From Agrostemma githago (Eukaryota; Streptophyta; Magnoliopsida; Caryophyllales; Caryophyllaceae): a stretch of DNA of 64,000 bases. Below the pieces are notes generated by a model. It was not told the origin of the DNA. It did not search any database and saw nothing but the letters and a program-made list of their open reading frames with translations. The translations under genes were made by a program, and so were the position numbers. Shown piece after piece: positions 22,089 to 33,752 of this stretch. Position 1 is the first letter of the stretch, and the number at the start of each line of letters is the position of its first letter. The stretch lies in the NCBI GenBank assembly GCA_958450325.1, contig OY288243.1, forward strand, positions 65,270,606-65,334,605. Direction: 5' to 3'.

Positions 22089-25000
22089 ATGAATTTCGCA
22101 ACTTGGAATGTTAGAGGCTCCAATAAGCCTCACAAGCTTAAGGGCATCCAGGATTTCATTAATACTAGGAAACTGAATTTTTTGGGTATTTTAGAAACTA
22201 GAATCAAATCCCACAAGGCTAATCCCATTATCAAAAGGTGGTTCTCTAATAGAAGAGTGGTATGTAATTATAATTATCACCACAATGGGCGTATTTGGAT
22301 TATATGGAACCCTAACACTGTTTCTGTCACCATTATTGATATTCATTCCCAGTTTATTCATTGTCCGCTTTTTTCCCCCTTCATTGATCATGATTTTTTT
22401 TGCACTATTATCTATGGCTACAATGATCCTATTGATAGGCAAGATCTTTGGGCTGCTCTTTCCTCTCTTCATCTTTCAATCAATATCCCATGGATCATCT
22501 TGGGAGATTTCAATGTGGTTCGCTTTGCCAATGAGCGTATTGGCCCGAATCCCCCTTCTAATAGAGACATGACTGAGTTCAACCAGTGCATCGCCACTTG
22601 TTCTCTTTTTGATATCAATTGCTAAGGATGCCCGTTCAGTTGGACAAATAAACAAGACGGAGCTGATCGGACCTGGTCCAAGCTCGATAGAGCTTTGATT
22701 AATGATAACTGGCTCCTAAAATTTCCTAACTCTTTTGCTAATTTACTTCTACCTGGTATCTCAGACCATTCCCCAATTGAAATCAAGTTGGGAATTAAAG
22801 ACGACAAGAAACACTGCTTCAAATTCCTTAATCATTGCGCTGTGCATCATGACTTCAAGAATGTGATCACTCATGGTTGGAAGTACAAAGCTCATGGCTC
22901 CCCTATGTTTCGGATCGCTGCTAAGCTGAAGGCTGTCAAGGCCGTTTTAAAACAGTTCCACAGGTCTCAATTTTCTGGACTAGCGGACAGAATTAAGAGA
23001 TGTTCTGAGGAACTACAGCTTTGTCAGGGTGCGCTATGCCTTACCCCTATGAACCAGTCCCTCTTATCTCAGGAAAAACACCTGCTGGAGTCACTCCTCT
23101 CACTTAGGAAAGCGGAATACAGTGCGCTTGTACAGCGAGCCAAAGTTTCAAGTGTGTCTCAGAATGATTGTTGCACCTCTTACTTAGGGATGGCAACGGA
23201 CCGGATCCGGACCGGATCCGCATAGATCCAGATCCGGATCCGCACCTCTAGTAGCGGATCCGGTCCGGATCCGACGGATCCCAAAAATGTAGATCCAGAT
23301 CCAGATCCGCCGGATCTGGACCGGATCCGGATCGGATCCGCGGATCCAATTTTTTACTTAAATTCTACAATTTTTTTAATTAATACGTATTTACGAACAT
23401 ATTAATTTTCATAATTTTACAAATAAAATTGAATATAAAGATTCATAATCAAATATTAATAAACTAAAAGAAAAAAAATTAGAAATAACCAAAAAAACAC
23501 AAATTAAAGTACTAAGTTTTTTATTATTGTTAATTTTTTAATAAAACGGATTTGCGGATCCGGATCCGGATTTACTTATTAAGATCCAGATCCAGATCCG
23601 TTTAAAGATAGCGGATCCGGATCCGGATCCGTATCCAACGGATCTCAAAATTTAGGATCCATATCCGATCCGTGCGGACCGGATCTTGCGGATCCGGATC
23701 GGATCCCGGATTCGTTGCCATCCCTACTCTTACTTCTATAATAAAATTGCAGAACGCAGACACTTGAGTCACGTTGGGAAAATTGCAGACATATTCGGAA
23801 CTACCCATGACACTGACGCTGGGATTACAAGGGCATTTCTCAACTATTACAAGGACCTCCTTGGTAAGAGCTCTCATGTCGATAATATTGATACAGAGCT
23901 TATTAGGAATGTAAATTGCCTCTCCCCTAATGACTGGCCCTCCCTCATTCTCCCTATCTCTGCCCTGGAGGTAAAATCTGCGCTTGATAGCATTGACCAA
24001 AATAGTAGTCCAGGGCTCGACGGTTTTGGCTCGGGGTTCTATAAGGCTGCCTGGAGTATCATTGGTGACGACATCCACAAGGCCATTGCTGATGCCTTCA
24101 ACAAGAAGCGTATGCTCAAGTTTGTTAACACCACTCTTCTTGTTCTCATACCAAAGGTTCCCACTCCTACTTCTGTTAAAGATTATCGGCCCATCGCTTG
24201 TTGCAATACCCTTTACAAGATCATGAGTAAGATTCTAACAAACCGGCTCAAAAATGTTCTTCCATCGATAATTGGGCCCGAGCAATCCGCTTTTGTTAAA
24301 GACAGAAATATTTTTGACAACATCATGCTCTCTCAATCTTTAGTGAAAGGCTATGGTAGAGCTCACATGACTCCTCGGTGCCTTATTAAAGTCGACATCC
24401 GGAAGGCATTTGATTCTCTAGAATGGTCTTTCATTAGATAAATGCTCAATGCTCTCAATTTCCCTCCTATCTTCATAGACTGGTTGATGATGTGTATCAA
24501 AACGACTTGGTATTCTCTTCAGATCAATGGTCAAAGCCATGGATTCTTCCCCGGCAAGAGAGGTATAAGACAAGGAGACCCCCTTTCTCCTTATATTTTT
24601 GTCATTGCTATGGAAGCTCTCTCTCGAGCTTTTAGAGTCATGCTTAAGTCCCCCCAATTCTCATTCCACCCCAAGTGTACCAAAACTAAGCTCAACCATC
24701 TTATTTTTGCTGATGATCTTATGATCTTTGTTCGGGGTGATATCCCTTCTGTTAATGCTGCTACGAGCTGCCTTGAGGTCTTCGCTAGCATCTCTGGTCT
24801 CCATGCCAATCCTGCTAAAACAGACATTTTTTTCACGTGAATCAGCGATGAAGTCAAAGATAACATCATTAGAACTACGGGCTATTCGGAAGGCTCCTTT
24901 CCGTTTAGGTACCTCGGCCTACCTCTTAATTCATCTCGTATCAAGACTGATATGTACAACTCCCTTATTGACAAATTGAAGCATCATGTCTCGCATTGGA

Positions 25001-26028
25001 CAAGCAAACTACTATCTAGGGCCGGGCGGATCCAACTGATAAACTCGGTGCTCTTTGGCCTTGATAACTTTTGGTGTTCTATCCTCCTCCTTCCCAAAGC
25101 TATCATCAAGGCCATTAACAAAATTTGTATGGACTTCATCTGGAATATCGATGAGGGTCAACGAAAATTGACTTTCAAAAGTTGGAAAAGTGCTTGTTCT
25201 CCTAAGGATAAGGGAGGTTTCAACATAAAAGAGCTTCTCTCGTGGAATAAAGCGCTTTTAACTAAACTCATTTGGAGATTGCAGGGGGATAGCAAGTCGA
25301 GTTGGAGTGACTGGGCCAACCAGTACAAGCTCAATAATGACTCCATTTGGACGGTCAGGCATCACGGCTCGGACTCGGAAAGCTGGCGGAGCATCCTTAG
25401 TGTGAGAGATGACATTATTCAAAAAGCGGGAGATATCCAAAGTGCGGGTTTGCTGGTTAATACCTGGACTAGCAATCACGGGTTTAACTTAAATGCTGCT
25501 TACCATTTCTTCCGTACCAAATTTGATAAGAAAAAATATTTCAATGCAATTTGGGATAGTGTGTGTGCTCCGCGACATAGCTTTGTCGCCTCTATGGCAA
25601 TTCAACGTAAACTTGCCACTGTTGACCGTCTTATGGAGAAGGGTTTTAGCATGGCAAATCGATGCATCCTCTGTCTTGCCGAGGAAGAAAACACAGACCA
25701 TTTGTTCTTTAGATGTCCTTTCTCCAACCAGGTGATGCAGAGGCTCTTCAACTGGATTGGTATTACTCAAAAACCTCGCAGTATGAACTATGAAATCAGG
25801 AAATTGGTTCGGGTTAATGGGAAACAAAAATGGAAAGCTTAGTGGCATATCTGCACTATCATTGCAGCTATCTACATGATTTGGGAAGAAAGAAACAAGA
25901 GAATTTTTTGTGGAAGATCTCGGACTGTACATAGTCTGACATTTTCAATTAAGCTTCTTGTTACTATTAGACTTTTGTATACAAATCCTTTTGATAATGA
26001 GGATTTAATAGAGTGTATAAATACCTAG
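22089..26028 (+). pseudogene. LINE 1 ORF2 (endonuclease-reverse transcriptase), four stops and a MITE
   Basis: Order: apurinic-type endonuclease (NVRG near 22109, LETR near 22190, GDFN near 22502, SDHSP near 22765), reverse transcriptase (polymerase box FADD near 24706), then a zf-RVT domain with CILC...HLFFRC near 25665-25720. Leaving out the MITE and one target duplication (23185-23734) gives a single frame of 1130 codons, from ATG 22089 to TAG 26026-26028. It is broken only by in-frame stops at 22623 (TAA), 24439 (TAA), 24838 (TGA) and 25840 (TAG). No frameshift is seen. Confidence 0.9.
23185..23726. mobile_element. hAT-like MITE inside LINE 1 ORF2
   Basis: 542 bp with perfect 14-bp terminal inverted repeats (TAGGGATGGCAACG / CGTTGCCATCCCTA) and an 8-bp target duplication, CTCTTACT, at 23177-23184 and 23727-23734. 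The 8-bp duplication and TIR type point to the hAT superfamily. Both subterminal regions are dense in GGATCCG / CGGATCC and AGATCCAG motifs, many palindromic; the centre is AT-rich and non-coding. It must be mobilised by a transposase elsewhere. Confidence 0.9.
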
Positions 26029-26111
26029 CTGCAGTGGTGATCATTTTGTAAGTTCTATCTTTATTTCCGTAACGGATTAATAAAGAGCTATTTTTCTTGC
26101 AAAAAATATAT

Positions 26112-26430
26112 ATATATAACAAGGACGTACATACATCCATGTACATAGTTAAGATTTTCTTTAATCTTATCATTATTCGAACACTCACTATACTTCTGAC
26201 ATTGACAACAAAGCGAATATGTTTAAAAAATCTCGCAAAAATAGATATTTATATTTCTTAAAGTAAGAGAATCGCTCACGCCATCAGATGTAATTAACAA
26301 TAAACTACGTAATGACGACTTTTCAAAGATTTTATTTAATACAAATCCACGAACAAAGTTATTCAACTTATAGCAATATAATTTACTATTTTGTCAAATA
26401 ATTGGACATTTGTCAAATAATATAGAAAAA
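26112..26430 (+). repeat. Array spacer of unit 6, with deletion and filler DNA
   Basis: Array sequence resumes after LINE 1 and runs to about 26402 (TTGTCAAATAATT). Then come ~25 bases of filler that include a second TTGTCAAATAAT, followed by the end of the copy 6 gene. The promoter, signal peptide and most of the coding part of copy 6 are gone. Confidence 0.8.
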
Positions 26431-26503
26431 GACAAACGAAGCGTGGCATAAAAACGAAAAAGTATGGGAACTTTGCAAGACATTTGGACATGTTTCTAAT
26501 TAG
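26431..26503 (+). pseudogene. Array copy 6: 3' remnant only
   Basis: Only the last ~24 codons remain, from GACAAACGAAG to TAG 26501-26503, matching residues ~100-122 of the intact copies. No start or promoter. The stop-to-stop distance to copy 7 (2156 bp) is normal, so the deletion lies wholly upstream. Confidence 0.9.
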
Positions 26504-28293
26504 TTCGTTAATATATGTATTTATATCTTTAAATGGAAAATTAGTACGAGATATGATCAAATAAATATGGTAATTAGTTAAACATTGTCTAAAAGTTTCA
26601 TTAATTACATTTTTATGGTAAATTGAACATAATAATATAGCTTCTACCACGGAGTTTTTTTTCAGTGTTGTGTCGTTGTTGAAGACATGCATATTATTTT
26701 ACATTATTTGATTATCTATGCTTTTCGTTGATTACAATGTTGATTAACAATCATATATATGTACTATACTATTTTATCGCATTAACCTAACTATGTATCC
26801 CGTTTGGTAATAAAAATTGAAATTTAGTTTAAATTAACCAAAGTGTTATTTTAATCTCTCTTATTTTGACTACACATATACTCATCTTCGGAATTCTATA
26901 GATAGAATAACATATATCCTACAAACATCAATTAAATAAATGAGATATTTTTCATGTTGACCTATAATAATGATTGGAACGAGTTGAATGAAGTGTTTAC
27001 AAAAACTTAAAACTCACATATATATTATTTAAAATATATGTAAACATCGTATGTATCATATGATTTAGTATTCCTTAAATTTCTGTTAACGAACATTGGT
27101 CGTATTTAAAGTTGAAAATATTACTTAAGAATAGTCATTACATCAAAATGATTATGACTGAAATTGTAAAATTTTAAAAGCATCAAGTTATTTTCTTTCC
27201 ATAAATATTAATATAAATAGTATCAAAACTAAAAGGAGTGAAAAAATAAAAAAAATAAATTGTTTTTGTAAAAAGCGGAAAACTACATACTATTGTCAAT
27301 AATATATAACAAGTACGTACATACAGCCATGTACATAGTTAAGATTTTCTTTAATCTTATCATTATTCGAACACTCCCTATACTTCTGACATTGACAACA
27401 AAGCGAATATGTTTAAAAAATCTCGTAAAAATAGATATTTATATTTCTTAAAGTAAGAGAATCGCTCACGCCATCAGATGTAATTAGCAATAAACTACGT
27501 AATGACGACTTTTCAAAGATTTTATTTAATACAAATCCACGAACAAAGTTATTCTACTTATAGCAATATAATTTACTATTTTGTCAAATAATTAAATTGA
27601 AAATGTAGAATATGTGAATTCGAAAGTGGTAATTCGCAACAAAAAGAAAAAAAAAGAAACATACAACATATGTAATAATTAAAATAAAATAAAATTGAGT
27701 ATGTTACAAATTTATATATCTTCTACAAGTTTTGGTTTTTCCTTAACTTTCGCATGAGTTATTATTGGTTTAGTAAAAAGAAGTGTCTTACAAATTTAAA
27801 AATAATCTAGTAAACCGTAGAAATTTAAAACTCTATACTAATTAACGAATAAAAGACAACGTACGTAAATTCAAAAATATGAATAACCTCAAATGAAAAA
27901 TATAATAATGTTATTAGAACCAATTCTTTTTGAATTAGTAAATATAAATTAATTTATGAGGATTTTCGTTTGACATCAATGTTAATGTCGGTTATTTGAT
28001 TACAAGATTAAATACACTCATGCATATAATTTGGAAAACTTTTTATAGAAAAAAAAATCAATTTTAACAATGAATGATGTAAATTAGCTTTAAATATGTA
28101 TTAATAATATTGTATCTTAATTTTGAGATACAAATACGTTGAATGTATAGATTCAAATATAAAAGTGGACGATATGAACAATTGTTCTCCATCACAAGTC
28201 ACTTTACTTTTCTATTTCTTTTTGTTCCCTGTGTGTGAAACGTACTTGAGATATATATCGGAAATTTGAAATAATTTTAACTAAGTTTTCGAT
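26504..28293 (+). repeat. Array spacer between copies 6 and 7
   Basis: Full-length AT-rich spacer homologous to the others, with no supported gene. The TATA box before copy 7 is at 28158-28165. Confidence 0.85.
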
Positions 28294-28659
28294 TTGTATC
28301 CTAGAACAATCAAAATTGCTCTACTACTTGTTTCAGTCCTTGTTATCTCTGAACAACGTTTCACAAATGACTCTGTTGCCGCACCTAGCACCTCGAAGGC
28401 GGACGACTTTCAAAAATGTGAAAGGAAGCTAGGTGCAACTTTTGGCGGTGTAATATCCGAATATATCTTTAACAATGGAAAACAAGTATCGAAAGAAACT
28501 TGCAACGCTCTATTAAAGGTCGGAGAGGACTGTCACAAGCTTCTAACACAAGTGTCTATAGTCGACAAGCGTCTTGGTGAGAAAGAGACAAACGAAGCGT
28601 GTCATAAAAACGAAAAAGTATGGGAACTTTGCAAGACATTAGGACATGTTTCTAATTAG
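28294..28659 (+). pseudogene. Array copy 7: start codon lost (ATG to TTG), otherwise open
   Basis: The frame is open for 121 codons, but the conserved ATG is TTG (28294-28296) and the protein contains no other methionine. Normal initiation is therefore unlikely unless TTG is used. One valine codon is missing from the signal peptide by a 3-base deletion. C23 is arginine, W104 is cysteine and F117 is leucine. The four core cysteines remain. Promoter and 3' flank are intact. It may be a recent pseudogene or a weakly translated gene; the former is favoured. Confidence 0.7.
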
Positions 28660-29287
28660 TTCGTTAATATATGTATTTATATCTTTAAATTGAAAATTAA
28701 TACGAGATATGATCAAATAAATATGGTTATTAGTTAAACATTCTCTAAAAGCTTCATTAATTACATTTTTATGGTAAATTGAACATAATAATATAGCTTC
28801 TACCACTGAGTTTTTTTTCAGTGTAGTGTCGTTGTTGAAGACATGCATATTATTTTAGATTATTTGATTAATTATGCTTTTCGTTGATTCCAATGTTGAT
28901 TAACAATCATATATATGTACTATACTATTTTATCGCATTAACCTAACTATGTATCCCGTTTGTTAAAAAAAATTAAAATTTAGTTTAAATTAACCAAAGT
29001 GTTATTTTACTCTCTCTTATTTTGACTCATCTTCGGAATTCTATAGATAGAATAACATATCCTACAAACATCAATTAAATAAATGAGATATTTTTCATGT
29101 TGACCTATAATAATGATTGGAACTAGTTGAATGAAGTGTTTACAAAAACTTAAAACTCATATATATATTATTTAAAACATATGTAAACATCGTATGTATC
29201 ATGTGATTTAGTATTCCTTAAATTTCTGTTAACGAACATTGGTCGTATTTTATGTTGAAAATATTACTTAAGAATAGTCATTACATC
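28660..29287 (+). repeat. Array spacer after copy 7, cut by LINE 2
   Basis: 3' flank of the array unit, ending in the LINE 2 target duplication AATAGTCATTACATC at 29273-29287. It lacks about 15 bases (ACACATATACTC block) relative to other units. No supported gene. Confidence 0.8.
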
Positions 29288-29349
29288 ATTCTTGAGGTAA
29301 CCGCTTAGAGAGAGAAAACGAAGAGAGAGAAACCTTCAAAACAGTTGCA

Positions 29350-30465
29350 ATGGCGCCCTACAGGAAGGTGAACTCGGCTTCTGCTCGAAGCGGCTCACAC
29401 AATAATCACAAAACTAATAGTAATAAATCATCATCTAATAAGCAAACACACAATAATATCATAACTAATGAGCACACTTCTAGTAACAAATATTTGCAGA
29501 TGAACGATGAAGAGGTGGTTCTGGAGGAACTTGATGTGGTCCTGGAGGATGTTATAGTGAAGACACAAGGAGATGGTGAAGCTACATCTATGCTACAGCT
29601 AACGGCAGAGGATACGGAGGTAGAACGAAGCTACTGGAGTACTGCAATATATGGATTTGTGGTTGGGCTAATCCTCCTTGGATTGTTATCTCTGGCTATG
29701 TTCACAGAGTATGAAAACTGCTCAAGATTGATAAGGTCTATTATGCCGAATGGAATTTTTCTTGTTCGATTTCTTGATAAGGAGTCTCAGCAGTTGGCGA
29801 TTCAATCAGACCATCTCATGTTTGATAACAAACCAGTTATCATACATGAGTGGACTGAGGAAGCAAATTTGGCTAAACATGATGTGAAATCCCTACCTAT
29901 TTGGATAAAATTGATGGAGCTTGATCTAAAATTTTGGGGACATGAGTGCCTACGTAAAATAGGGGGGATTGTGGGTAAGGTTATCAGAACAGCTATTACT
30001 ACAGACCAAAGACAGTTTGTGGGTTATGCAAAACTGTTGGTGCAGGTGGAACTCAATCAGGAATTCCCAGAATTCATTATGTTTTTGGATGAAAAAGGCA
30101 TTCAACACAAGATCCAGGTGCAGTATGGTTGGTTACCTATTGTGTGTACCAGATGTAAAGGGATGGGGCATGATGAGGTGCAATGTAGGAAGAAATTCGA
30201 GGCACAGAAGGTAAAACAGGTATGGAGACCTGTGCAGAAACCTGCAGTTCCAATTGCAAACACACCTGTAGGTGCATTACAGCCAGCAGTGACAACAAAC
30301 CTCTTGCGGGCTGCAACAAAGCCAACCAGGGAAACTGGATTACAGTACACCCCTGATGGTCTGTCATTTTTGGAAATATTAACATCATCATTGAGAAAGA
30401 TAAGGAATACAGGTGGTGAAGCAGGTGATAGGGAGGAGTTACACCCGAAATCAAACAATGGATAA
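29350..30465 (+). CDS. LINE 2 ORF1 (DUF4283/zinc-knuckle RNA-binding protein)
   Basis: Open for 371 codons. The N-terminus is low-complexity (Ser/Asn/His-rich), followed by an acidic stretch, a DUF4283-like region (PNGIFLVRF near 29749, then the PIWIKL stretch near 29899) and a CX2CX4HX4C knuckle, CTRCKGMGHDEVQC, near 30147-30188. Between about 29665 and 29745 the frame reads a hydrophobic, membrane-like stretch (VVGLILLGLLSLAMF). The alternative frame there gives the expected family residues (ANPPW...), so a pair of compensating frameshifts is likely. The stop overlaps the ORF2 start by 8 bases (ATGGATAA). Confidence 0.7.
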   Translation: MAPYRKVNSASARSGSHNNHKTNSNKSSSNKQTHNNIITNEHTSSNKYLQMNDEEVVLEELDVVLEDVIVKTQGDGEATSMLQLTAEDTEVERSYWSTAIYGFVVGLILLGLLSLAMFTEYENCSRLIRSIMPNGIFLVRFLDKESQQLAIQSDHLMFDNKPVIIHEWTEEANLAKHDVKSLPIWIKLMELDLKFWGHECLRKIGGIVGKVIRTAITTDQRQFVGYAKLLVQVELNQEFPEFIMFLDEKGIQHKIQVQYGWLPIVCTRCKGMGHDEVQCRKKFEAQKVKQVWRPVQKPAVPIANTPVGALQPAVTTNLLRAATKPTRETGLQYTPDGLSFLEILTSSLRKIRNTGGEAGDREELHPKSNNG

Positions 30466-33139
30466 AATAGGGTTTTGGAACATTAGGGGCATGAATAAAG
30501 TTAAGAAGCAAAAGGAAATAAGATGGTTTCTTCATCATAATAATATATAATTGTTTGGTTTACTTGAAACTAAAGTGGAATCAAATAATTGGCGTAATAC
30601 TAATGTTATATTTCAAGATTGGTCTATAGTAACTAATAACAATACTCATAAAGAGGGGCGGGTTTGGTGTTTATGGAAACCTGGAAGATTCATGGTGGAT
30701 GTACTTGATGTGCAAGCGCAAGTCATTCATATGAAAGTTAATGATATTCATAGTAGTAAATGTTTTTGGTGTTCGATGGTGTATGGATTTAACAAACCGG
30801 GGGAGCGAGAGGTTCTTTGGCAAAGACTTAGAGATTATGCTACTACGTGTGAAGGAGCATGGGTGGTCCTATGGGATTTCAACAATGTTCTGCACATGGA
30901 TGATAGATTGGGGGCGCCGATCACTTTGGCTGAAATTAGGCCTTTTCAGGACTGTATACAGGCATGTAATCTCAATGAAATTAAGTCTATAGGGGCACAC
31001 TTTACCTGGAATAATAAGCAGGATCCCCATGTTAGATCATATAGTAAGATTGATCGAGTTCTCTGCAATGATGACTGGGTACTTCTTTATCCAGATGCAT
31101 ATGCAAACTTTCTCCCTGAAGGATTATTTGACCATTGTCCATGTATCGTTAGCATGGACAACAACTATGTAGTTAAACAAAAGGCATTCAAGTATTTTAA
31201 TATGTGGTCAGCCTCAGAACTTTTTAGTAAAACGGTAAAAGATAATTGGAGTAAGGAGATTAGGGGAAGTCTGATGTATCAGCTTACAGCTAAATTAAAG
31301 ATGCTAAAACCTGGTTTGAAGAATATAAATGCAAAGCAATTTCAGAATGTTGAGAGTTTGGCTAATGTAATGGGAACAGCACTGCAGAATATTCAACAGC
31401 AGATTGTACAGCAGCCCCACAACATGACTTTGAAACTGTATGAGGAAGCAATATCCAAACAATACAGGGTGTTGGATAAAGCAAGATATCAATTTCTCCA
31501 ACAAAAGGCAAAGATGCAATGGGTAGAGGAGGGGGACCTTAACACAGCGTATTTTCATGCAACAATTAAACATAGAAGAGCAGTTAACAGGGTCCATCAA
31601 ATCTATGATATGGAAGGGCAACTAAAGGAGACTCATGGGGAGATACAAGAGGCCTTCTTGAGATACTTTCAGAGTATACTTGGGGAAACAAAGCCAGTTC
31701 AGCGGGTGATCACACCAGTTGTCAGAATGGGGCCTACGATTTCGGAGGAGCAAAGGAAACAACTGTTGAAACCTGTTACTGATGACGAAATTAAGCAAGC
31801 AATGTTTAGCATCCCTGGTACCAAGGCACCGGGCCCGGATGGATATACCAGCCAGTTCTTTAAAGATGCGTGGAACATTGTGGGTCCGAGTGTCTGCTTG
31901 GCAATTAAAGACTCGATTGAGTCTGCAAAAATTCTGAAACAGATAAGCAACACAGTTCTTACCTTGATTCCTAAAACTCAAAACCCGCAAACAGTTGGAC
32001 AATTCCGGCCAATTGCGTGCTGTAATGTGACTTATAAATGCTTGTCTAAAGTGCTTTGTGCCAGATTGTGCAATGTCTTACCAGTGATTATAGATCCCAG
32101 CCAGAGTGCTTTTGTGAAAGGAAGGGATATAATTGAGAATATCCACATTTGTCAGGATTTGATTCGACTGTACAACAGAAAGAATTGCTCGCCAAGAGTG
32201 ATTATGAAAGTGGATATGCAAAAAGCATACGATACCATAGAATGGGATTTTGTGGAGGATATGATGAACGCATTGAAGTTTCCTGAGAGATTTGTGCAGC
32301 TTATTATGGAGTGCCTCTGGTCACCTAGTTACACCCTCGCAATCAATGGAGAACAATTTGGATTTTTCAAAGATCGAAGGGGTTTGAGACAAGGAGACCC
32401 ATTGTCCCCACTTTTATTCACGATTTGTATGGAATATCTCAGTCGAATCATCAAGATAATACAAGAAAGGACGGAGTTTAAATTTCATCCTTTATGCAAG
32501 AGGGTCAAACTCAGTCATTTATGTTTCGCTGACGACTTAATGTTGTTTTGCAAAGGGGATCAGAATTCGGTGAAGTGGATTATGCAGGCCTTCTGCAAAT
32601 TCTCTAAAGCGACTGGACTACAAATGAATAAAGCAAAATCCAATGTCTATCATAATGGCATTCAATCAGAAGCAGCAGTTGATATTGAGAACATGACTGG
32701 CATGGTGCCTGGAGTACTTCCATTTAAGTATCTTGGGTTCTCTATGTCTCCCAAAAAGATTACAGTCCTGGAGTGTCACGTCTTGACTGAAAAAATTGTG
32801 CAAAGGATCAGGGGTTTTGGGGCACGAAAACTTTCTTACTCAGGAAGACTTATACTGGTTCAGTCAGTATTGAGTACTGTCCACCTATACTGGTCGAGAA
32901 TTTTTATTCTGCCGACTAAGACCATTAATCATATTATGAGCATCTGCAGGAACTATCTATGGAAAGGAAGCGAGCACTATTCCTCCCCCCCCCCCCCACT
33001 AGTAGCTTGGGATACAGTTTGTCAACCAAAAAAAGAGGGTGGGTTGGGGCTAAAGAATTTGAAAGATTGGAACGTTGCGTGTGTTGCAAAGTACGCTTGG
33101 TGGATTGCAGTTAAAGCTGACACTACAAGAGTTAAAGTC

Positions 33140-33500
33140 ATTGGCGACTGATTTTAGCTACTGACATCTGTCGCAAATAACAGACGTGCGACCGTCAGCA
33201 GTCGCTAAGCGACAGTGGCTACAGTTAGTCGCAGAATAGCGACTGATTTCAGTCGCTAAGAAAGCGCGCGACTGAAATCAGTCGCTAAATTTAGCGACTG
33301 AAATCAGTCGCTAAACGAAGCTTTTAGCGACTGATATCAGTCGCTAAAGGCGGCATTAGCGACTGATTTAGCGACTGATATCAGTCGCTAAAACTTCAGT
33401 TAGCGACTGAAATCAGTCGCTAAATAGTGTGACGTGGCATCATTTAGCGACTGATATCAGTCGCTAAATATAAAACTTAGCTACTGATATCAGTCGCTAC
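33140..33500. repeat. CACTA left subterminal repeats
   Basis: At least ten copies of TAGCGACTGA or its complement, many joined as near-palindromes such as AGCGACTGATATCAGTCGCT. By analogy with En/Spm these are the binding sites for the element's own TnpA-type protein. Confidence 0.85.
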
Positions 33501-33752
33501 CGTGCCAGAAATAGGCCGGTTCAATTTATTATTTTTCTAGCCAAAATCTGCACAATAAAACAAAACAACAACTACAATACATCCCAAACATCATTCCAAA
33601 CGTTATTCCAAACGTTATGCAAGCTTCATACTCCAAAATTGTCAACCAAGTACGCAAACGTCGTGAATACATACACTACATTAAAAGTGTTGTTACAAAC
33701 AGTTTTTTCAACAAGCATTTCTCCCACTACAAATTGTTTTCAATAAATCAAC

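Larger units (their letters stand above)
20749..26111 (+). mobile_element. LINE 1: L1-type non-LTR retrotransposon, degenerate
   Basis: Inserted in the array spacer, flanked by a 15-bp target duplication with one mismatch (20734-20748 and 26112-26126). It encodes an ORF1 with DUF4283-like region and CCHC knuckle, and an ORF2 with endonuclease, reverse transcriptase and a C-terminal zf-RVT. The 3' end is a short A-rich/TA tail. It is near full length but dead: ORF1 has stops and a frameshift, and ORF2 has four in-frame stops plus a MITE. Confidence 0.9.
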
